This document shows positions 46,836 to 55,551 of a DNA stretch of 61,190 nucleotides, one piece after another (position 1 is the stretch's first letter; each line of letters opens with the position of its first letter). This DNA is from Myxococcales bacterium (GTDB lineage Bacteria > Myxococcota_A > Polyangia > Haliangiales > Haliangiaceae): positions 1 to 61,190 of the forward strand of contig WYBA01000079.1 of assembly GCA_011526095.1 (NCBI GenBank), read 5' to 3'. The notes under the pieces are model-generated. The model saw only the letters and a program-made list of their open reading frames with translations. It was not told the origin of the DNA and made no database searches. The position numbers were made by a program, and so were the translations under genes.

Positions 46836-47726
46836 GTGGCGCGCCAGCTCGTTCCCCTCGTCTCGCTCGGGCTCGCGCTCGCGGTCGGCTGCGACGACGA
46901 CAAGCCGCCGGCCGAGTGCCGGCGCGAGGCGGAGGCGCTGCAGGCGCTGCTGCGCTCGGTCGACACCGACCCGTGGCTGCTCTCGATCGACGACGGGTTC
47001 CAGCTCGTCGAGCGCACGGACCTGCCCGACACGACGACGCTCCGGGCGCCCGTGATCGTGGTCGGCGAACGCGAGACGGTGTTCGAGGGTCGCCCCGTCC
47101 TCGGCGCCGACGAGCTGCGCGAGCGACTCGCCGAGGTGCAGGCGGGCCGGGCCGCGCTGGCGCGCGAGCCTGGCGGCCCGCCCGGCACGGACCTCGTCTA
47201 CCTCCAGATCGACGCGCGGGCCCGGTGGGCGCGCGTGGTCGAGGCGTGGGCGGCGGCGCGCGCCGCCGGCCTGCGCGCCCCGGCGTTCGTGTTCCGTGCG
47301 CCCTCCACCGTCACGCCGCCGCCGCGCGCGCCGATCGACGACAGGCTGGACGCGCTCCTGAACGACGAGGACCCGTCGAACCGGGCGACCGGGTTCGCGC
47401 GGCTGATCGAGCAGGAGGTCGAGCGCTGCCCCGCGCTGGTGCGCTCGTTCGGCAGCGTCGCGACCACCGGGACCGAGTCGAAGTCGAAGCGCCTCATCGA
47501 CGAGCTCGCGCCGGCGCTGATCGAGTGCAAGTGCCGCGTCAGCCTCCCGAACCTGCGCTCCGCGCTGTGGCGCCTGCTCGCCAATCCTCACCCCACGCGC
47601 GTGCTCGCGCTCGATCCGGCGCCGCCGACCTCGACGATCCGCCTGCCCGCGGCGATGACCTGGGCCGAGGCGGCCTCGCGGTTCACGCCCGGGCTGACCG
47701 GCGCGGACCTCGCCGTCGCGGAGTGA
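46836..47726 (+). CDS. Lipoprotein with ExbD/TolR-like periplasmic domain
   Basis: This is a 296-residue lipoprotein (signal peptide ending LAVGC). Residues about 60-160 contain VIVVGERETVFEGRPVLGADELRERLAEV and YLQIDARARWARVVEAWAAARAAG, whose order resembles the periplasmic half of ExbD/TolR. The ExbD transmembrane anchor with its Asp is absent; lipidation replaces it. The C-terminal half, with spaced Cys (ERCPAL, IECKCRVS), is unrecognised. If the comparison holds, this would be an outer-membrane-tethered ExbD-like module. The assignment is tentative. Confidence 0.5.
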   Translation: MARQLVPLVSLGLALAVGCDDDKPPAECRREAEALQALLRSVDTDPWLLSIDDGFQLVERTDLPDTTTLRAPVIVVGERETVFEGRPVLGADELRERLAEVQAGRAALAREPGGPPGTDLVYLQIDARARWARVVEAWAAARAAGLRAPAFVFRAPSTVTPPPRAPIDDRLDALLNDEDPSNRATGFARLIEQEVERCPALVRSFGSVATTGTESKSKRLIDELAPALIECKCRVSLPNLRSALWRLLANPHPTRVLALDPAPPTSTIRLPAAMTWAEAASRFTPGLTGADLAVAE

Positions 47727-47787
47727 CGCCGGCGCCTCGCGCCCAGGTCCGCCGTAACGATCGGCCGGGTCGGGGCTCTCCCGGGGC

Positions 47788-49257
47788 ATGAGAACCTTCC
47801 CGCTCCTGCTGCCCCTGACCGCGGCGCTCGCTGCCTGCGTCTCCGAAGACCCCGCTGACCTCGAGTCGGTCGACGACGAGCTCCTCGGGCTCGTCAACTG
47901 CGCGATGAAGAACAACGAGGCCGGCGGCTACGACACCGGCCTGCCGTTCTCGAGCTTCTGGTCCGCCAGCTCGGGGTTCACGCTGTCGGCCTGGATCATG
48001 CCCGAGTTCATCTACGCCGACGAGCAGCCGGTGTTCGGCGCCGCCGGCAGCGCGTTCTGGGTCGGCGGCGGCGACTTCAACGCGCGCGCCCGCAACACGA
48101 TCGGCTGCGACGACGAGCAGCCGGTGCTGCGCGTCCACGCCGGCGGGCAGACCATCGAGTACCTGGCGCCGACGCTGGCGCGAGGGACCTGGCACCACCT
48201 CGCCATGACGTGGGGGCCGCACCGGACGGGGGCGGCCACGGTGCGGCTCTACCTCGACGGCGTCGAGCTGTCGCCGCAGCACGACGAGTCCACCGCTCCG
48301 GATCCGGAGGATCGGACCTGCGCCAACACCAGCGACGTCGTCGACCCCGCGCTGGTGCTGACGAGCGGGACCGCCGCGCCCCCGGGCACGCTGCAGATCG
48401 GCGTGGGCGACGGCCGCTACTTCTACGGGCTGATCGACAGCGCGCTGGTGCAGAACGCGATGCTCACGCCGGCCGAGGTCGCCACGCTCGCCGACGGCGG
48501 TAGCCCGACGTCGCGCAGCGTCGTGTGGTCGACGGAGTTCACCCCGGCCGCGGCGAGCTGCACCGGATCGATCGGCAGCGGCAGCGCGCAGCGCGTCGGG
48601 ATCGGGATACGTGACGCCACGGACGCGAAGCTACTCACCCAGCCGAGCCTGATCGCGCCGTCGGGCACGACGTACCACCTGCCGTGGGCGACCGGCGAGA
48701 TCTGGCGCGTGATCCAGGGCGTCGACTCGCGGGGGTCGCACAACGGCGGCGCGGCGTTCTCCTACGACTTCGGCAAGATCGGCGGCAGCGGCGGCGCGAT
48801 CGTCCGCGCGGCGTCCGCCGGCGAGCTGGTGCACGTGTACGAGACCCACAACCCGCCGAGCAGCAAGCTCGACGAGAACAAGATCTGGATCGAGACGCCG
48901 AGCGGCGAGATCACGACACACCTCCACCTCCAGATCGGGTCGGTGACCGAGGTCTTCTTCGACGACGATCCCCCGCTGTTTCTGCCGCAGGACTGGAACT
49001 TCACCGTGCCTGTCGGGGACGAAGACGAGGTCGCGCGCGTCGGCTACGGCAACGCCGCCCACCTGCACTTCAGCGTGCGTCCGCCCGGCTCGACCGGCCC
49101 CACCATGCCGGTGGCGTTCAGCAGCTACCAGGTGGCCGTCGACTGCGCCACGGGCGCGCCGCTCACCGCCGACACGCCGAACATCGCGTCCCACGGCTGC
49201 TGGCGGAACGTGAGCCGCGGCATCCCGACGAGCGGCACCTACCTGCGGCGCCAGTAG
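47788..49257 (+). CDS. LamG-like plus M23-like lipoprotein
   Basis: This is a 489-residue lipoprotein (signal peptide ending ALAAC). The first half is a concanavalin/LamG-type jelly-roll (GFTLSAWIMPEF, ARGTWHHLAMTWGP, VRLYLDGVELS, GLIDSALVQN). The second half resembles an M23/LytM peptidase: SHNGGAAFSYDFG, IVRAASAGELVHVYE, THLHLQIG and AAHLHFSVRP supply the HxxD-like, THLH and HLHF elements. The first His-to-Asp spacing is longer than usual, so zinc binding needs checking. A cell-wall hydrolase or a wall-binding, inactive relative is likely. ATG 47788 lacks both a Shine-Dalgarno and a -10 at leaderless distance. Confidence 0.68.
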   Translation: MRTFPLLLPLTAALAACVSEDPADLESVDDELLGLVNCAMKNNEAGGYDTGLPFSSFWSASSGFTLSAWIMPEFIYADEQPVFGAAGSAFWVGGGDFNARARNTIGCDDEQPVLRVHAGGQTIEYLAPTLARGTWHHLAMTWGPHRTGAATVRLYLDGVELSPQHDESTAPDPEDRTCANTSDVVDPALVLTSGTAAPPGTLQIGVGDGRYFYGLIDSALVQNAMLTPAEVATLADGGSPTSRSVVWSTEFTPAAASCTGSIGSGSAQRVGIGIRDATDAKLLTQPSLIAPSGTTYHLPWATGEIWRVIQGVDSRGSHNGGAAFSYDFGKIGGSGGAIVRAASAGELVHVYETHNPPSSKLDENKIWIETPSGEITTHLHLQIGSVTEVFFDDDPPLFLPQDWNFTVPVGDEDEVARVGYGNAAHLHFSVRPPGSTGPTMPVAFSSYQVAVDCATGAPLTADTPNIASHGCWRNVSRGIPTSGTYLRRQ

Positions 49258-49453
49258 CGGTCGGAGGCACGCCGTCGAAGGGACCAGGCGGCAGGTGGCC
49301 GCGACGTGGGGGCGTGTCGTACCAGGGCACCGCGCGCACGCCGACCGGCAATCATCGGACGTGGACGATTCCCGCGCGCGCTCGCCACGCCCGACGTGCA
49401 ACCCTCTCGGCTTCCCCGCCGTCTCCCCGCCGTCCCTGCCAGGAGCGCTCCCC

Positions 49454-51961
49454 ATGCCTGCCGCCCCGCCCCGCCCCACCCGCTGGCTGCTCGCCACGTC
49501 CCTGCTCGCCCCTGCGCTCGCCGCGTGCGGCGACGACGCCCCGCCGCCCGACGGGGTCGACACGATCGCCGACAAGGTCGCCGACACCGCCGAGCTGTCG
49601 CAGCTCGAGCGCGCGCTCGACGCCGCCGACCTCACCACGGCGCTCGACGACCCCGACGCGGACCTCACGCTGTTCGCGCCGACCGACGACGCGCTCGCGC
49701 GGTTCGCCGCCAGCCAGGGCGCGACGCTCGACACGATCCTCGCGCGCGAGGCGCTCGCCGACCAGCTCCGCTACCACCTCGTCGAGGGCGCGCTCGCGGC
49801 GGAGGCGCTCGCGCCCGGCGCGTCGCTGACGACGCTCGAGGGCCGCGCGATCGAGCTGGTCGCCGAGCCCGGCGGCGTGCTGCTCAACGACGACGCGCGG
49901 CTCGTCGCCACGCCGATCGAGGCGTCCAACGGCGTCATCTACCTGATCGACGCGGTGCTCGCGCGCCCGACGACCACGGTCTACGAGTCCGCCCCGGCGA
50001 TCCCGTTCGACGAGTACGGCGTGACCGACTCGATCGTCATCCCCGACGACGGCCACGTCCGCGCGATCGAGGTCGAGCTCGACATCGACCACGCGCAGGT
50101 CTACGAGCTCTACGTCTGGCTCGCCAACGACACCACCGGCGAGTGGTACACGCTGCTCGCCGGGCCTCCGACCTACGCCGACGACGTCAAGACGACGCTG
50201 TCCGACCGCGCGCCGCTCGACGCCCACGACGACGTCGCGTGGTCGGTCGAGGACGACCCGGCGTTCCCGGAGCCGAGCTACCGCCCGTACGAGCCGCTGC
50301 GGTTCGCGTACGGCCAGCCCGCCGCCGGGACGTGGACGCTCTACGTCCAGAGCTGGTCGGCGTCGTTCGAGGACAGCTGGCTCAACCGCTGGGCGCTCCG
50401 CGTGACGACGACCGAGGAGCGGCCGGATCCCGCGCTCGCGCTCGCGATGCCGCGCGGCGGCGGCGGCGTGATCGCGGACGGGTTCCAGGAGACGATCCAG
50501 ATCCGGGTCAAGCGGGTCGCCGGGCTGACCGGCCCGATCGAGGTCGCGCTCGACGCCGAGGGCGTCGAGTCGACGCCCGCCACGCTCGCCGCGGACGTCG
50601 AGGTCGCGACGATCCCGGCGCAGGCCGCCGACGGCGCGACCGCCGGCCAGCTCGAGCTCCGCGTCGACGCCACGGCCGGCGACGCGCGCCGGCGCGGCGC
50701 GATCGCCGGCGCGATCCTCGAGCCCGACGCCGAGGGCGTCGAGCTGCTCGCCCACGTCCCGCTGTCCGCGATGGACACGCCGGGCGGCAACGGCAACGAC
50801 ATCTGGGGGTGGACCGATCCGCTGACCTCTCGCGAGTACGCGCTCGTCGGCACCTCGCACGGCACCGCGTTCGTCGACGTCACCGAACCGGCGGCGCCGC
50901 GCTACCTCGGGATCCTGCCGACCCACACCGACGACAGCCAGTGGCGCGACATCAAGGTGTACGAGGACCACGCGTTCGTCGTCAGCGAGGCGACCGGGCA
51001 CGGCCTGCAGGTGTTCGACCTCACGCGCCTGCGCGACGTCACGGCGCCGCAGACCTTCACCGAGGACGCGCACCACGCCGGGTTCGGCAACGCCCACAAC
51101 GTCGTGATCAACGAGGACACCGGGTTCGCCTACGTCGTCGGCGCGCTCGAGGAGCTGACCGACCCGCTGTGCGGCGGCGGCCTGCTGATCATCGACATCC
51201 GCGAGCCGACGGAGCCCGCCTACGCCGGGTGCTTCGGCGGCGGCGTGCCTGCGGGCCACGAGCCCGGCCCCGCGTTCCCGACCGCGAAGTACACCCACGA
51301 CGCGCAGTGCGTCGTCTACCACGGGCCCGACGCCGACCACGCCAACCGCGAGATCTGCGTCACCTCCGACGGCGACTTCGGCGAGTTCGGCAACACCGTC
51401 GGCATCGCCGATCTCACGGCCAAGGACGCGCCGGTCCAGCTCGCGCGCGTCACCTACGAGGGCGCCGGCTACACCCACCAGGGCTGGCTCACCGAGGACC
51501 ACCAGTACTTCCTGCTCGACGACGAGTTCGACGAGGACGGCGCGATCGGCACGCGCACGTACGTCTTCGACGTCCGCGACCTCGACGCTCCGACGCTGCT
51601 CGGCACGTTCGACAACCCGCGCGACGCGATCGGCCACAACCTGTACGTCCACGACGGCTTCCTCTACCAGGCGAACTACACCAGCGGCCTGCGGATCGTC
51701 GACCTCGCCGGCGTCGCGACCGCGGACCTCGCCGAGGTCGCGTACTTCGACACCCACCCCGAGGACGACGCCGAGGACGACGTCGCCGCCGCCCGGCGCC
51801 GCCTGCCGTCGCGCGTGCTCGCCCACCCCGGCGCCGGCCCGCGCGCCGCGGGCAGCGCCTACTTCGGCGGCGCGTGGAGCAGCTACCCGTACTTCGCCTC
51901 GGGCACGATCGTCATCGGCGACATGGAGCGCGGCCTGGTCGTCGTGCGGCGCGCGCCGTAG
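49454..51961 (+). CDS. FAS1 - P-domain - choice-of-anchor B lipoprotein
   Basis: This is an 835-residue lipoprotein (signal peptide ending ALAAC). Residues about 28-175 are a fasciclin domain (DLTLFAPTDDALARF, YHLVEG, GVIYLIDAVL). About 180-310 resemble the proprotein-convertase P/HO domain (VRAIEVELDIDHAQVYELYVWL, GTWTLYVQSW). The rest is the choice-of-anchor B region with LVIVD-type propeller repeats (ALVGTSHGTAFVDVT, HDAQCVVYHGPDADH, GHNLYVHDGFLYQANYTSGLRIVDL). This combination suggests an adhesive or surface-exposed protein. Near the end an Arg/Ala-rich stretch (about 779-800) interrupts the last propeller repeat. ATG 49454 has AGGAG upstream, so it is leadered. The 196-bp gap before it shows nothing further. 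Confidence 0.78.
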   Translation: MPAAPPRPTRWLLATSLLAPALAACGDDAPPPDGVDTIADKVADTAELSQLERALDAADLTTALDDPDADLTLFAPTDDALARFAASQGATLDTILAREALADQLRYHLVEGALAAEALAPGASLTTLEGRAIELVAEPGGVLLNDDARLVATPIEASNGVIYLIDAVLARPTTTVYESAPAIPFDEYGVTDSIVIPDDGHVRAIEVELDIDHAQVYELYVWLANDTTGEWYTLLAGPPTYADDVKTTLSDRAPLDAHDDVAWSVEDDPAFPEPSYRPYEPLRFAYGQPAAGTWTLYVQSWSASFEDSWLNRWALRVTTTEERPDPALALAMPRGGGGVIADGFQETIQIRVKRVAGLTGPIEVALDAEGVESTPATLAADVEVATIPAQAADGATAGQLELRVDATAGDARRRGAIAGAILEPDAEGVELLAHVPLSAMDTPGGNGNDIWGWTDPLTSREYALVGTSHGTAFVDVTEPAAPRYLGILPTHTDDSQWRDIKVYEDHAFVVSEATGHGLQVFDLTRLRDVTAPQTFTEDAHHAGFGNAHNVVINEDTGFAYVVGALEELTDPLCGGGLLIIDIREPTEPAYAGCFGGGVPAGHEPGPAFPTAKYTHDAQCVVYHGPDADHANREICVTSDGDFGEFGNTVGIADLTAKDAPVQLARVTYEGAGYTHQGWLTEDHQYFLLDDEFDEDGAIGTRTYVFDVRDLDAPTLLGTFDNPRDAIGHNLYVHDGFLYQANYTSGLRIVDLAGVATADLAEVAYFDTHPEDDAEDDVAAARRRLPSRVLAHPGAGPRAAGSAYFGGAWSSYPYFASGTIVIGDMERGLVVVRRAP

Positions 51962-52032
51962 CCGCCGGCTCGAGCGGCGGCCGTAGCCGCTTCACGCCCG
52001 CGGCCCGGTTTCGGGCCGATCGCCGGCTCTGC

Positions 52033-52044
52033 TAGAGTCGGCCG
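52033..52044 (+). promoter_or_regulatory. Leaderless-type -10 element (TAGAGT)
   Basis: TAGAGT at 52033-52038, in the context GCTAGAGT, is followed by 6 nt and then ATG 52045. No -35 or Shine-Dalgarno is seen. It probably also drives the three genes that follow. Confidence 0.5.
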
Positions 52045-53871
52045 ATGCCCAACCTCCTCGCCATGTCGTTCGAGGGCGAGCTGGCTCCGTCGTTCGACCT
52101 GCGCTGCCTCGAGCAGGGGCGCAAGCTGCCGGACGGCTGGGGCCTCGGCTACTACCCGGGCGGCGAGCCGTCGGCGGTCGTGCTCAAGGAGCCGGCGCCG
52201 CCGCAGGGCTCGATCCGCAGCCAGCTCGCGCGGGCGTGGGAGCACCTCGAGTCGTCGCTGTTCGTGATGCACATCCGCGCCGCGCGGTGGGGCGCGCTGA
52301 CCGACGCCAACACCCAGCCGTTCGTGCGCAGCTGGGGGCGCCGCGACTGGATGCTCACCCACTCGGGCAGCCTGGCCAAGCGGCCGCCCGACGACCGCGG
52401 CGTGTTCGAGCCGGTCGGCTCGACCGACACCGAGCAGATCTTCTGCCTGCTGCTCAACCGGTTCGCCGAGAAGGGCTGGCGCAGCCTCGCCGACGCCGAC
52501 CTCACCGTGCTGCGCGACTGGCTCGACGTCCTCGATGACGAGGGCGGCCTGACGATCGCGCTGACCGACGGCCGCGACCTGATGATCTACGCCGACCGCG
52601 ACCTCGAGGACGCGCTGCACCTCGGCACGCTGACGCCGCCGTACGAGCGGTTCGCGCTCGGCGACGACGATCTCGTGATCGACCTCGGCGTGCGCGGCAC
52701 CAAGAGCCGCAAGGGCGTGATCGTGTCGTCGGTGCCGCTGACCCCCCGGGCCACCGAGGAGGGCGTCGAGCCGCCGACGATCGCGTGGGAGACGATCGCG
52801 CCCGGGCACCTGATCGTCGTGCGCCAGGGCGCGGTGATCGCCGACGTCGGCCCGCCGGCGGCCGGGCCGATGACGGGCCCCGACGCCCCGTCGCTGGTGT
52901 CGCCGTCGGTCGCCAGCCGCCTCGCGGCGATCCGCTCGCGCGCCGAGCCGCGGCTGTTCGAGGTCCGGCACCGCACGGTCTACCGCTACGCCAAGGCGGT
53001 CGAGCGCTCGACCCACCTCTTGCGCCTCACGCCGACGATCGACCGCAACCAGCGGCTGCGTCGCCACGCGCTCACCGTCTCGGTGCCGTGCCAGTCCAAG
53101 GACTTCGAGGACGTGTTCGGCAACCGCGCGCGCCGGCTCGTGATCGAGACGCCGTGGACCGAGATGACGATCGAGGCGCGCAGCATCGTCGAGGTCACCG
53201 ACCTCGACCCGCTCGACTTCCGCTCGCTCAAGGCGCGCTCGACGATCCCGCTGGTGTGGATGCCGTGGCAGCGCCAGATCATGGCGCCCTACCTGCTGCC
53301 GCCGGAGCTCGCCGAGAGCGAGCTCGACGAGCTCACCGAGTACGCGATGAGCTTCGTCAAGCGCAACGACTCCGACCTGCTCGACACGCTGCTCGACATC
53401 AACCAGACGATCTTCAAGGAGTACGCGTACCGCCAGGGCTCGACGACGGTGTTCACGACGCCGTTCGAGGTCTACGCCAACCGCCGCGGCGTGTGCCAGG
53501 ACTTCACCAACCTGTTCATCTGCCTGGCGCGCCTGCTCGGCGTGCCGGCGCGCTACGTCTGCGGCTACATCTACACGGGCCCCAAGGACCAGCCGGATCG
53601 GTCCGGCGTCAACACGCTGCAGTCCGAGGCGTCGCACGCGTGGGTGCAGCTCTACCTGCCGGAGATCGGCTGGCGCGGGTTCGACCCGACCAACGGCATC
53701 CTCACCCAGACCGACCACGTCCGCGTCGCGGTCGGCCGCAACTACCGCGACGCGACGCCGACGTCGGGCACGATCTACGTCGGCGGCGGCCCGGAGACGC
53801 TCGAGGTCGACGTGCGGATGGAGCCGGCGCCGGTGGAGATCCGCGAGGCCGGCGAGGACGACACGCGCTGA
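52045..53871 (+). CDS. Class II glutamine amidotransferase-like / transglutaminase fusion lacking Cys2
   Basis: This is a 608-residue two-domain protein. Residues 1-250 match the YafJ-type class II GATase fold (MSFEGELAPSFDLRCL, PDGWGLGYYPGG, VMHIRAARWG, HSGSL). Active members need Cys2, but here the sequence begins MPNLL, so the N-terminal nucleophile is absent. Residues about 290-600 are a bacterial transglutaminase domain with an intact triad: Cys near 483 (GVCQDF), His near 531 (SHAWVQ) and Asp near 546 (GFDPTN). The first domain may bind rather than hydrolyse glutamine-like groups. The gene lies 31 bp before the MNIO operon and 11 kb from the four-gene ligase operon, to which this family is functionally related. 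Confidence 0.85.
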   Translation: MPNLLAMSFEGELAPSFDLRCLEQGRKLPDGWGLGYYPGGEPSAVVLKEPAPPQGSIRSQLARAWEHLESSLFVMHIRAARWGALTDANTQPFVRSWGRRDWMLTHSGSLAKRPPDDRGVFEPVGSTDTEQIFCLLLNRFAEKGWRSLADADLTVLRDWLDVLDDEGGLTIALTDGRDLMIYADRDLEDALHLGTLTPPYERFALGDDDLVIDLGVRGTKSRKGVIVSSVPLTPRATEEGVEPPTIAWETIAPGHLIVVRQGAVIADVGPPAAGPMTGPDAPSLVSPSVASRLAAIRSRAEPRLFEVRHRTVYRYAKAVERSTHLLRLTPTIDRNQRLRRHALTVSVPCQSKDFEDVFGNRARRLVIETPWTEMTIEARSIVEVTDLDPLDFRSLKARSTIPLVWMPWQRQIMAPYLLPPELAESELDELTEYAMSFVKRNDSDLLDTLLDINQTIFKEYAYRQGSTTVFTTPFEVYANRRGVCQDFTNLFICLARLLGVPARYVCGYIYTGPKDQPDRSGVNTLQSEASHAWVQLYLPEIGWRGFDPTNGILTQTDHVRVAVGRNYRDATPTSGTIYVGGGPETLEVDVRMEPAPVEIREAGEDDTR

Positions 53872-53890
53872 GCGCGCCGGCGACGCATGC

Positions 53891-53902
53891 GATAGTCGCG
53901 GC
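53891..53902 (+). promoter_or_regulatory. Possible leaderless -10 element (GATAGT)
   Basis: GATAGT at 53891-53896 is followed by 6 nt and then ATG 53903. It lies in the 31-bp gap, so the trio downstream could be transcribed separately from the GATase-transglutaminase gene. Confidence 0.35.
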
Positions 53903-54613
53903 ATGAGCGAGCCTTCCTCGGGGGCCGGCGCGGCGATGATCGCGCTGGCCGAGTCGCTGCGCGGGCACGTCCACGCGCTGGTGGTCTACGGCGCCGCGGC
54001 CACGGACACGCCGCCGCCGGCCGGCGTCGAGCGCCACGTCGCCGTCGTGCTGGACGATCGCGCGCCGCTCGAGCCGCTCGGCAGGGCGCTGCGCCAGGGC
54101 TGGCTCGCGGCGCGGATCGAGCCGTGGATCGTGCGCGCCGGCGAGCTGCCGCGGCTGGCCGACGCGTTCGCGACGCGGATCCGCGACATCCAGCGCCGCC
54201 ACCGCGTGCTCGTTGGCGACGATCCGTTCGCGGCGCTGCGGGTCGAGCGCGGGCCGCTGCGCCTGCGGCTCGAGCAGGAGCTGCGCAACCACCAGATCCG
54301 GCTGCGGCGGCTGCGCGCCGTCGCCGACGCGTCGGCCCAGGCCCGCGCGCTGTTCGTGGTCGCCAGCGCGCTCGCGGTCGAGCTGGCGCTGGTCGAGGAG
54401 GTCGCGGGCGGCGCCGCGCCCGACGGCGCCGAGGCGATCGCGCGTGCGGCCGCGGCCCGGCTCGACGTGCCCGCGGCGGCGCTCGCGGCGGTGCTGGACT
54501 ACCCGGCGCGGCGGACCGGCGACGTCGCCGGGCTGCTGGGGACGCTCGAGGCCGCGCTCGACCGCGCCGTGGCCGTGGTGGACGCGCTCGACCGCGACGG
54601 GGGGCCGGCGTGA
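53903..54613 (+). CDS. Degenerate nucleotidyltransferase-like protein of the MNIO operon
   Basis: This is a 236-residue soluble protein. The N-terminal part (ALVVYGAAATDTPPP, then VERHVAVVLDD) looks like a nucleotidyltransferase fold in which GS and the D-x-D pair are lost. The second half (HRVLVGDDPFAAL, LRLRLEQELRNHQIRLRRLRA, then Ala-rich helices) is helical. Such proteins may bind a nucleotide or act as a scaffold. The stop overlaps the GTG of the TIGR04222 gene (GTGA), tying it to the MNIO system. The function is unknown. Confidence 0.6.
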   Translation: MSEPSSGAGAAMIALAESLRGHVHALVVYGAAATDTPPPAGVERHVAVVLDDRAPLEPLGRALRQGWLAARIEPWIVRAGELPRLADAFATRIRDIQRRHRVLVGDDPFAALRVERGPLRLRLEQELRNHQIRLRRLRAVADASAQARALFVVASALAVELALVEEVAGGAAPDGAEAIARAAAARLDVPAAALAAVLDYPARRTGDVAGLLGTLEAALDRAVAVVDALDRDGGPA

Positions 54614-55551
54614 GCTCGCCGTTCACGATGGCGGGCCCCGAGTTCCTGCGGCTGTTCCTGATCGCCGGGCTCGCATCGATGGTGTGGGTCCACGTCGCGC
54701 GGCGGGTGCTGGCCGGCCCGCCCCCCGCGGTCGACGATCTCGACGGGTACCGGACGCTCGACCCGTACCAGCTCGCCTACCTCGCGGGCGGGCTGACCCG
54801 CGCGATCGAGGCGGCCGTCGCCGAGCTGGTGCACCACGGGCTCGTCGCGGTCCACGACGGACGGCTCGTCCTCACCGGCGCGTCGCCCGGCAAGCTCCTC
54901 GTCGACGATCACGCGTTCCGCGGGATCGTCGTCGACGCGCCCGTCGACGGCCTGCCCGGCCGGGCGCTGGCCGCGATCGGCGCGGACGGTCGGACGGTCG
55001 CCAGCCTGCACGTTCGGCTCGCGCCGGAGGAGGCCGCGCTGCAGCAGCCGCTGATCGCGGCCGGGCTGCGGCACGCGCCCGAGGCGCGGGTCGCGCGCGG
55101 CGCGCTCGCGCTGGCGCCCGGCGTGATCGTCACGGCGATCGGCGCGATCAAGCTGGTCCGGGGGATCGCGCTCGACCGACCGGTCGGGATCCTGCTGCTG
55201 CTGCTCGCGGTCGCCGTCACGGTGCTGTGGGTCACCGCGCCGTTCCCGCCGACGACGAGGCGCGGCCGCGCCGTCCTCGCCGGTGCGCGCGCCCGGCTCG
55301 AGGGCCTCCGCGCGACGGCCGCGGCGGCGCCGGAGCAGCTGTCGCCCGGCGACCAGGCGCTGGCGTACGCGGTGTTCGGGCCGATCGCGCTCGCCGGCGC
55401 CGCGGCGGGGCTGACGACCGTGTTCGCGCCGCCGCCGGCGGCGGCCGCGGCGAGCGGCTCGAGCTCCGGCGACTACATGTGCAGCTCGTCGAGCTGCAGC
55501 AGCGGCTGCAGCGGCGGCGGCGGGTGCGGCGGCTGCGGAGGCTGCAGCTGA
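54610..55551 (+). CDS. TIGR04222 membrane protein with Cys/Gly-rich C-terminal tail
   Basis: This is a 313-residue membrane protein of the TIGR04222 family. An N-terminal hydrophobic helix (FLRLFLIAGLASMVWVHV) precedes the domain: LDPYQLAYLAGGLTRAIEAAVAELVHHGLV and a second winged-helix-like repeat, then two helices (about 172-212) and one near 265-285. The last 27 residues are Ser/Gly/Cys, with six Cys spaced Cx4Cx3Cx5Cx2Cx2C before the final Ser. The family is typically encoded beside DUF692 proteins. Here the stop shares one base with the MNIO start (TGATG). The tail is an attractive substrate for Cys oxidation, or a metal ligand. GTG 54610 overlaps the upstream stop. Confidence 0.85.
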   Translation: MSSPFTMAGPEFLRLFLIAGLASMVWVHVARRVLAGPPPAVDDLDGYRTLDPYQLAYLAGGLTRAIEAAVAELVHHGLVAVHDGRLVLTGASPGKLLVDDHAFRGIVVDAPVDGLPGRALAAIGADGRTVASLHVRLAPEEAALQQPLIAAGLRHAPEARVARGALALAPGVIVTAIGAIKLVRGIALDRPVGILLLLLAVAVTVLWVTAPFPPTTRRGRAVLAGARARLEGLRATAAAAPEQLSPGDQALAYAVFGPIALAGAAAGLTTVFAPPPAAAAASGSSSGDYMCSSSSCSSGCSGGGGCGGCGGCS

